From the NCBI GenBank assembly GCA_932521025.1, contig OW051471.1, forward strand, positions 10,912,001 to 10,976,000: a stretch of 64,000 nucleotides of DNA. The letters are read 5' to 3'. The notes below the pieces were generated by a model, which was not told the DNA's origin, ran no database searches, and was given only the letters and a program-made list of their open reading frames with translations. Of the stretch, positions 57,701-64,000 are shown one piece after another (the first letter of the stretch is position 1; each line of letters begins with the position of its first letter). Made by a program: the position numbers and the translations under genes. The DNA is from Oscheius onirici. Its lineage: Eukaryota; Nematoda; Chromadorea; Rhabditida; Rhabditidae.

Positions 57701-58355
57701 GCAAAAAAAAACTTGGATTCAACACCAAGTCTTTCTCTTCCGTCAGAAACTATGACATCATTGTACGGAAGCAGAATGTTGATTTGAACAACTCACTGAA
57801 AATGTAGCTCACAGTAACTGAGCTCACAAAAACTGCACACATGGTAATGACCGAGACTGAAATCCAAAGTCTCTTCTTTTGTTCATAGTCGTGGACGTAG
57901 ACCAAGGCCAACTTCCGCTCTATGAACAGCCAATCAGGTCTGGAAAAAAAGAGCCCGATCAAAACCAATCAGACATTTTCCCTACAAAGTTATGCACAGG
58001 GCCATATGATAAATCCGAAAGAATGAGCAGACAATGATCATCAGACTTTGGCTGGGATCGTCTGGAGGTTGTAGGATCGAGGACTGAAGAGCCAGAATCA
58101 GAAATCGAGAGAATATTGACGGGAAATACATCGATACTGTGTAGATTGAAATGATCTGAAAGAGTGGCTACTGTAGGATTACTGTAGTTCACAGACCTTC
58201 AAGTTTCGATGCATATGAACTCTGGAGAGAATAATTACGAAACCTATCATAACAACGATGTTGACACACAGTATGACGGCTTCTAGAATGAACCATGGCT
58301 TTAAATCGGCAGGATTAAAAGGATGAATATAGTGGAGCTGCAAAGGTGCCGACAT
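54777..58355 (-). CDS. Sre-family chemoreceptor (7TM GPCR) with a transposon in one intron
   Basis: Start at 58355 (MSAPLQLHYIHPFNP) follows a trans-splice-like acceptor (tgccag); earlier in-frame ATGs at 58493 and 58535 are less likely. TM1 (LKPWFILEAVILCVNIVV) is followed by HMHRNLK, TM2/3 (about 58190-57960), an exon with WLFIERKLALVYVHDYEQKK (57940-57790), then after a 2.3-kb intron an exon with WNVLSTPICILGAIGALV, then TYTLSLRFQLAENLW, the late TM exon (LIRNAIITCGVINSTGL) and a C-terminal exon ending at 54777. The FxLxENL-type motif and overall order are those of Pfam 7TM_GPCR_Sre. Phases agree across the long intron, so the gene could still work although a pogo-type element sits in it. 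Confidence 0.7.
55700..57655. repeat. Outer inverted repeats around the pogo-type element
   Basis: Left segment about 55700-55868 and right segment about 57511-57655 are imperfect inverses; the inner ends GAATTGGCCCGC and GCGGGCCAATTC match exactly, and both carry paired GTACGCAA motifs. The pogo element may have inserted into an older fold-back element. Confidence 0.6.
55949..57488 (-). mobile_element. Degenerate pogo/Tigger-type DNA transposon
   Basis: Terminal inverted repeats CCGTATTTCTTCTAATATAA and its inverse end at 55949 and 57488, with TA on both sides. The minus strand encodes a Brinker-type helix-turn-helix (FRVNRRQVINCMHQKNK, about 57070), a CENP-B-type DNA-binding region (RFDGRGRPIKN, QISRRMLQEKAL, about 56990-56860) and the end of a DDE domain (DSNRSHISASTKKK, then VIPGGCTGKMQAPDV, 56620-56500). 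The usual Trp before DSNRSH is TAG, and the catalytic core upstream is mostly missing, so it is not autonomous. Length of about 1.54 kb is short for the group, consistent with internal deletion. Confidence 0.85.
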
Positions 58356-58970
58356 TGATGAAAAAATCTGGCAGATGCAAATTGAAGTAGGCAGATTGAT
58401 TAAAGTAAATTGATAAATGTCTGAAGGAGTTTGTGATGGAGGCTGTGGGATGTCGAACTGTATAGACAGTTCAGTCGCAGAGTCGTTTTTCATTTTACAC
58501 AGTCTTGACAGTTCATACACCGAATTGTTTTCCACTAGCTAAAGTCTCGGCAGTTCACACTCCAAGTCGTTTTATGGTGGCTACAGGGTTGAAATACCTC
58601 ATTCTGACTTTGGAAAACAAGAAGAAAATAGCTATTTCTGATCCTGGAAGTCGGTGTCAGAATATGATCATTCTGATTCTTATAAGCGAGCCACAAACTC
58701 GGCAGTTCACACTCAAAGCCAGTTTCCATTAGATATATGTAGTCAAAAATATTTTTGACAAGAGGACACTCCCATCCCTGATCCAAAGACTCCCGGCCTC
58801 TGCCGTACCCTTACATATGTCACCGCTGCTGATAACCAGACAGCGGGCAGTCTCTTCGGTTTAATTACCCAAATTTGAGGTATTTCAATGCTTCCGACCC
58901 TGCTCAGGTAGAGGTTGAAAGAAATTTTGGAACCGCCTTCCCATGAGGGAAGGCAATAAGGAAACATTTT
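58356..58970. other. Intergenic with dispersed CTCGGCAGTTCACA repeats
   Basis: The motif CTCGGCAGTTCACAC occurs at about 58545 and 58692, with relatives at about 61652 and, in a fmi-1 intron, near 29696. The stretch about 58735-58965 is the first copy of a direct repeat whose second copy is at about 61690-61915. Confidence 0.6.
58735..58965. repeat. Direct repeat, copy 1
   Basis: Matches about 61690-61915: shared blocks include CTCCCGGCCTCTGCCGTACC, TCGGTTTAATTACCCAA and GGTAGAGGTTGAAAGAAATT. The copies differ by small indels. Confidence 0.75.
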
Positions 58971-58989
58971 CTTGTTTGTACGAAGGGAG

Positions 58990-59199
58990 GCATGTGCGAT
59001 GTCAAAATTACGCTATAACTCCATGATTATCAAATTTCAATCTGGACATGTAATTGATCCAAGACCCGTACTTGAGGAGGGCGTAGCTGTTTATAGAAAA
59101 GGAAACAAGATCATCATGAGATCGCATGATACGTTGACTATTCCTGGAGGAATCACAATAACCTTTTACTATGCAGTCATCGCATCGAACCTTGGGTAA
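58990..59199 (+). CDS. Possible exon of an unrecognised protein
   Basis: The frame reads MSKLRYNSMIIKFQSGHVID, then VLEEGVAVYRKGN and IPGGITITFYYAVIASNLG before a stop at 59197. It lies just after the direct repeat. Protein-like, but no partner exon is certain and no family is recognised. Confidence 0.3.
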   Translation, partial: ACAMSKLRYNSMIIKFQSGHVIDPRPVLEEGVAVYRKGNKIIMRSHDTLTIPGGITITFYYAVIASNLG

Positions 59200-59479
59200 T
59201 TAAAGCGAGTGTGTCCCTACTGCGCCCGTGCGAGCAAGCTGGCGCGCAGCGAGCTAAAAAAAATTGCGGGAAGCGCAATAAACCTTGACAAACTGAGGGT
59301 TTTCACGTAAAGAAGAAAAAATTGATGAAAAACGACGTTTTCGCTATTTTTGGAATAAAAATGTTTTGAAAAGCCGCGCAAAAGTACGGTAGAATCAGCC
59401 CGCCTTTTTTCGTAGGTACACGCTCGCCAAACCGACGACTCTGTCCGCTGTAGACATATCAAGTGGACCGGCAGGCTAA

Positions 59480-59708
59480 ACGAAAGACCTAACGATTTTT
59501 ACTACTCTCGGTATCAAGCATGTGCGCTCGGACCGGCTAAGGCCGGTCCGGTCCAGCGCACATGCTTGCTCGGTATGCACGTATTTCTTTCAGTTTTTTG
59601 TCAAGACGACATATGTTATGAGGTTCATAGCACAAAGCTTTACATCGAGAGAGTCGCTCTGGAGGAATGGGTTGGACAGTTCTGGCTGTCATCTTCCTAC
59701 TACTATTG
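59480..59708 (+). pseudogene. Fragment paralogous to 60860-61056, split by a 54-bp palindrome
   Basis: NDFYYSRY (about 59492) and QDDICYEVHSTKLYIERVAL to EEWVGQFW, stop at 59706, match the last two exons of the gene at 60714-61056. The donor region between them is split by a small palindromic insertion (59515-59568). Upstream exons were not found, so this is a partial copy. Confidence 0.55.
59515..59568. mobile_element. 54-bp palindromic insertion with an 8-bp target duplication
   Basis: Ends CAAGCATGTGCGC and GCGCACATGCTTG are perfect inverses; the centre holds GGACCGGC/GCCGGTCC. CTCGGTAT is duplicated at 59507-59514 and 59569-59576. The paralogous site near 60885-60900 (CTCAGTTTGCACGTAT) lacks the insertion. 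Confidence 0.85.
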
Positions 59709-59812
59709 ACAACGGCGAAGAGAGGCAAAAATAAAGATATTTTGACGAGAATTATTTGCAGATAAATGGTTTTCCAAAAACAAACCAGTGACTCAAAGAA
59801 AGCTGTAAGACC

Positions 59813-60417
59813 ATGAAGCACAAATACGAGAAGGCCGAACAATTTGTCACAAAGAAGGTTGATCGTCGATTTTTTATTTTGTCAATACTTTTGTTTAGGA
59901 ATACCGCAAACGGAAGAAACCAGCCGCTTCCGGAACCTCTCAAAATTGCTGGAAACCCAGTTCAAGCTCTACGTTTCCCTCTTCAGAGGCACTGATCTGT
60001 TCCTGGACAACTTGCTCGTGCTTTTGGGCTACAGGAAAATGAAGATTAGGACGCTCTATCTGCGGTGCAAGATTACCAGAAGTGTGGACAGTATGAAGGA
60101 GCTGATTCAGGTGAGAATTCCTCATTTTTCGTCTAAAATCTTCATGTTCAGAAATTTTCCGTCGAACACATTCAATTCTACTGTGCCATCCCCGAAGCCT
60201 ATTTCGATGATCCGGTCATTTCTCAGGTATTTTTTGTCTTTATAGTCACACCATTGATTTTCAGACAATGCAAACTTTCTACGACTATTACGGAACCATC
60301 GCTCCCGCAATTCTGATGAGACACAAGCACACAAACTATTCAGTTTGCACCGGCTTCAAAGACGACAATCTCTTCACGCTCGACATGGCTCGTCAAACTA
60401 TAAAGATATTTCCTTGA
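59813..60417 (+). CDS. Unrecognised nematode protein, possibly F-box-associated type
   Basis: Starting at about 59813 (MKHKYEKAEQFVTKK) an in-phase series of exons gives FRNLSKLLETQFKLYVSLFR, LLVLLGYRKMKIRTLYLRCK, then KFSVEHIQFYCAIPEAYFDD, and a last exon YYGTIAPAILMRHKHTNY ending with TGA at 60415-60417. The alternation of leucine-rich strands with SMKEL resembles the FTH/DUF38 region of nematode F-box proteins, but no F-box was seen. Exon limits and start are tentative. Confidence 0.4.
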
Positions 60418-60713
60418 TTTTATTCCGTTTTAGCAGTTTTCTGAAGCCGCATACTTCCAACTTTGCTAAGTTAAAAACCTAGAATCTTTTCCAAAGCCTT
60501 CCTTCGAAATTTTACCCGTTAAGTACGGTCCATTTTCGAGTTGAAGGCAACATCTTGCAACTTCGAGAAATTCTGTAAAAATTTAGTCTAGTAAAACATC
60601 AACAACTTCGCAGAACATGCAAAGACTGGAAAACATAGTCTTCCACTTGAAAAGCTTACAGTTTAACAAGGTTTTGCACAAGTCTGTTTCAGGAACTAGC
60701 GTCCAGAGAGAGA

Positions 60714-61056
60714 AAGTTGCCTGATTGGCACTTGCTAGGAGTTGGAGCCGGCTCCGAAAATCTCTTCGTCGGAATGAGCATATACACATTCGACAAAAGT
60801 ACGGACTATAGACGAGCAATTAGTGAAACTACTGAGCGCCCGCTGGTCTTCAGGTGTTCCGGTACACCCAACGATTATTACTACTCTCAGTTTGCACGTA
60901 TGTTTTCATTCGTTCCATAAGACAAATTATGCAATTTCAGTTGTTTGCCAGGACGACACATGTTATGAGATCTATAGCACGAAGCTTAGCATCAGGAAAG
61001 TCGCTCTGGAGGAATGGGTTCGACAGTTCCGAGACGCCGTTGGAAACTACGACTAG
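60714..61056 (+). CDS. Unrecognised small protein or C-terminal exons
   Basis: The first exon reads LPDWHLLGVGAGSENLFVGM, then SIYTFDKS and FRCSGTPNDYYYSQF; an intron (gtatgt...tttcag, about 60899-60940) leads in phase to VCQDDTCYEIYSTKLSIRKV and EEWVRQFRDAVGNYD with stop at 61054. A partial paralogue lies at 59480-59708. It could be the C-terminal part of the gene at 59813-60417, but a stop separates them. No family recognised. Confidence 0.4.
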
Positions 61057-62019
61057 GATTTGATGGATTAGGAAGATCCTGATCGCGACGGAAAAAAAAA
61101 CAGATTTAGAAGTACTTACATTGTATTGTTCTGTCCATAAAACTTAATTCAGATGTCGTTTTCATGCCTTTTTTCTATCGAAGAACAGGGAAAATATACA
61201 TCAGTCTCAGTCATTACTTTACCACTGGACTTAGCGGAGAAAACCACTCCTGCTTGCCCTATCTCGTCTTTGATTTAACTCAAACAGCATTATAACACTA
61301 ACTGGGCCGGAGACTATTTTTTGCAGTCCGGTGGTATAAGAACTTCTGATCTTCCAAAAGAGACTTTTCGGGTGAATTTCTAGAGACCTTTGCTGTCCGT
61401 AAATCTAATCGGACTTAACCTCAGTCCCAACTTCTAGCTGTTTGTCTTAGCAACCCCAGACGAGAGCTGTTCATCCATTTCATTTTCTATTGTTATCAAG
61501 AAAAGCGAGACTACTTTTAGGCTAAAAGCGCTGGTTTGAACGCGACCGATGTGTTTTTCATTGCACTGCGTTTAGCAGTTACCACGATATGTCCCTCCAC
61601 TGCTCTCTCTGCAACAAAGCATATTCAAGTTGTTCTGATTCACGAGTACAGACTCGGCAGTTCACATGCGAAGTCATTTTTCACTATTTAATGTCAAACA
61701 TATTTTGGGCAAAGAGGACACTAGATCACCCTCCCTGACCTAAAGTCTCCCGGCCTCTGCCGTACCCTCGCGTCTCTCAGCCCTTGTTATGTCCCTACAG
61801 CGTGCAGGATTTTCGGTTTAATTACCCAAGTTTGAGGTATTACATGCTTCCGACCCTGCTCTGGTAGAGGTTGAAAGAAATTTTGGAACAACCTTTCCTC
61901 TTTTGGGAAGGCAACATGACTGCTTATCATTACTGTGAAAGCAACACGACAAGTCCTCTCTGATATTCAAAACATACTTTGACAACATCTTTATTCCCTT
62001 CCCAGACCGCAGACTCGAA
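61057..62019. other. Intergenic with the second copy of the direct repeat
   Basis: Contains the repeat at about 61690-61915 (see 58735-58965) and a CTCGGCAGTTCACA motif near 61652. No gene seen. Confidence 0.5.
61690..61915. repeat. Direct repeat, copy 2
   Basis: Partner of 58735-58965, same orientation. Together they bracket the unrecognised gene set at 58990-61056. Confidence 0.75.
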
Positions 62020-63367
62020 TTATGGATACAAGCATTGTAAAGTCTTCAAACAGTTAATCTTGGCGTTCCAGAAAATAGAGATTCGATTAACGAAGTTGAC
62101 ATCGATCGTGGTATTGAAAGGTACATCCCAGGCAGACAAGTCACTCACCTGAAAATTTTCTTTGCCAACCAAATCTGTGGAAAAATAATACCGGTTGCCT
62201 GGGCCCCGTCACAAAATTCCATGGAAAAGTTTTTGCATTTTTTTAAACTTCTAACTACGTTTATGTTGGCTTGCTGAACGTATGCTTGATCCCTCAGAAA
62301 GCATTTGTACATGAAGGAGTTTTTCTACCCGAACTATTCTCTGACCGGGTTAAAACTAAAAATTTTAAACAATCGTGACGAGACCAAGATTCGAACAAAA
62401 CGTTCACGTTCACGAACAACGTTATAATGTTTTAAAGAGAGAAAAAAAACTAACCAAGACTTGTGTTTCTTTGATGGTTAGCGACATGTAGAACACACTT
62501 CCTTCGGTTGTTTCATGAAGGGGGAAAGTGTAGTTTTCCTTTGTCATTTTTTCCGTTCCAGTAATCATCATCATTATGCCGGTGAAGGCATTGTAATAAC
62601 CATATGAGAAACCGTACACCAAACTTGTGTTAGTATATAAGTATATCGCTGCTGCTGTATCGACCTCAGTTCTGAAAATCCACTTGGCACCAGGTTGGGC
62701 GAACATTGACATTTTCGGCGAACACGAACATCATCTAAAATTTTTGGGCCGAGCCGAACACAAATCGAACATTGCACTTTTTGTTCGCCTGCGAACCGAA
62801 CTCGAACTGTTCGCCGTGTTCGCATGTTCGCGAACATGCGAACACGAACACAGCACGAATATTTCGCGAATTATCTCCCAAATCACGATTTTTTGTAAGA
62901 AGCAGTCGTTTGCTCATTAACTTCACGAATAAGAAGATTGGTAGAAAAAATTGGAAATGAGTAGGGAATCCAAGGGCCTAAGAAAAATTTTGATTCCTTT
63001 GACTCAGACAATTGTGATTAGAACTGGATAAAATGTTCGTGTTCGTGCTCTTTTGAGCTCTGTTCGAGCTCCGAACAGCGAACATTTTCACTTTTTTTGT
63101 TCGTCAAGAGAACACGAACACAAACATTCGCCCGTTCCGTGTTCGCCCTCGAACACGAACTGTTCGTTTTCGTGTTCGGTCAAAACGAACACGAACGTTC
63201 GTCCAACCCTGCTTGGCACAAAAAGAAGCCTACTGATTTACTGTGCAGGCAATCCGAAACGGGATGTTTTCTTGTATCCACATGTCGTCTCCTTTATAGA
63301 GCTGGAACTCCGACGTGACTAGGTTGTCATGAAAGACGCAAAGAAGCAGCAGCTGTATTGGGTTCAT
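62020..63367 (-). CDS. Possible secreted protein, weakly CUB-like
   Basis: Start at 63367 gives MNPIQLLLLCVFHDN, a signal-like segment, then FQLYKGDDMWIQENIPFRIA up to a donor near 63253. After an intron holding a hAT-like element, an exon reads VDTAAAIYLYTNTSLVYGF to MSLTIKETQ (about 62672-62455), and a last exon (about 62020-62151) reads VSDLSAWDVPFNTTIDVNFV and ends CLKTLQCLYP. The beta-rich pattern recalls nematode CUB-like domains, but identification is weak. The first intron without the transposon would be about 41 bp; with the TTTTCAG acceptor the phase does not agree, so the gene may be damaged or use a different acceptor. A cysteine-bearing frame just upstream (63370-63536, SYLDGIVSVCSNMTHLDAGQ) may be an earlier exon. 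Confidence 0.35.
62691..63211. mobile_element. Non-autonomous hAT-like element with GAACACGAAC-rich interior
   Basis: Starts CAGGTTGGGCGAAC and ends GTTCGTCCAACCCTG, with the perfect 8-bp duplication CTTGGCAC at 62683-62690 and 63212-63219. The two ends are filled with GAACACGAAC and its complement; the middle (about 62880-63030) is ordinary AT-rich DNA. Confidence 0.8.
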
Positions 63368-63536
63368 ATTGGAGTATTTTGGCACGGGTCGCAGGGCTGT
63401 ATCATAGCATCTGTCAGTTTTATTATCGCAGTTGAGTACATCACCTGACCAGCATCCAAATGGGTCATATTAGAACAAACTGATACTATTCCATCCAAAT
63501 AGCTAACAGCACAGTTCGTTTCAAGTTTCACGTTTC

Positions 63537-64000
63537 TAAAATATTTCGGAAAAAATTGGATGCCGGGTCTAAGACAACATCTCTGGAACCAGTACGGGGC
63601 TCGAGGTGGAGTTTGATGACGAGTAAGGTGTGTTTCCAACTTTGTTTAATCCCTTCCTGGACCGAGCTATGGTGGTTTTAAATTTTTAAAACCGTGCCCC
63701 AAAACATGAGGCGCGGAAACGCTTTCTGTCAATATGTCGAGGTGGCCTAAAGGTGTGCATTTCGGGCTCGTGATAATTTGGTCTTGGTTTCGACTTCTTT
63801 CCTAACTTTTGTTTGTTTTGCATATTTAAGTCAAGCTGAGTCATAACAAAAAAAAGAACCTGAGATAATAAAACGAAACAACTGAAACTTGAAAAGAAAC
63901 GTATAAAACGTAACGGAACAATTCTGGATAAAGTGAACGCAATTGCATTCTACCCACCTTCGGACAAATACCTTTCAGATACTTTTTCAACTTTACATTC
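63537..64000. other. Window end, with a tRNA-like relic
   Basis: At about 63737-63795 the plus strand has a tRNA-like order (GAGGTGGCCTAAAGG, then GGTTTCGACTTC), but no acceptor stem closes. Probably a tRNA-derived pseudogene. No other gene seen. Confidence 0.35.

Overview
The window looks like nuclear DNA of a nematode, most likely Caenorhabditis or a close relative. The evidence is short introns (many of 37 to 50 bp) with GT(A/G)AG donors and TTTTCAG-like acceptors, nematode chemoreceptor families (str, sre), C-type lectin and C-type lectin/VWA genes, an EGF-plus-ASC (EGAS-type) degenerin, a full flamingo-type cadherin receptor, a small RBM-3-like RRM protein, and many short palindromic DNA transposons in introns. 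Exon structures were worked out by hand from splice signals and reading-phase agreement, so internal exon ends are best estimates.

Layout. 0-15 kb: fast-evolving genes. These are the 3' end of a broken VWA gene (+), a C-type-lectin gene with an in-frame stop (-), a str-type receptor whose introns hold two transposons (-), an EGAS degenerin with a tRNA-Glu in an intron (-), and two tandem C-type-lectin/VWA genes (-), one decayed and one intact. 16-20 kb: an RBM-3-like RRM gene (+) and a second str-type receptor (-). 20.3-33.3 kb: a complete fmi-1/CELSR orthologue (-), the conserved anchor of the window. 34-38 kb: tRNA-Arg and a beta-1,3-galactosyltransferase-like gene (+). 38-54 kb: mostly small, unrecognised or broken genes. 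They include two small secreted cysteine-rich peptides, an 80-residue single-pass membrane protein, a FLYWCH-like fragment sharing a perfect 177-bp inverted repeat, a broken mucin/DUF281-like gene and an unclassified serpentine-like gene. 54-64 kb: an sre receptor with a pogo-type transposon in one intron, a duplicated segment with unrecognised proteins, and a secreted candidate with a transposon in its first intron.

The conserved genes (fmi-1: neuronal and epithelial adhesion; RRM; galactosyltransferase) do not form a pathway with their neighbours. The rest are environmental-sensing and immunity-type families with typical birth and death: one intact copy next to decaying ones.

The best unexplained signal is in the small mobile elements. 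Three elements of about 290 to 520 bp start with CAG and end with CTG, have perfect 8-bp target duplications, and have interiors built from short repeated motifs. A 54-bp perfect-ended palindrome also has an 8-bp duplication, and its pre-insertion site is preserved in a paralogue 1.4 kb away. Other striking items are the 177-bp inverted repeat, a 36-bp perfect hairpin, and a 49-bp piece of a fmi-1 exon/intron junction inserted upstream of fmi-1 between 10-bp direct repeats.
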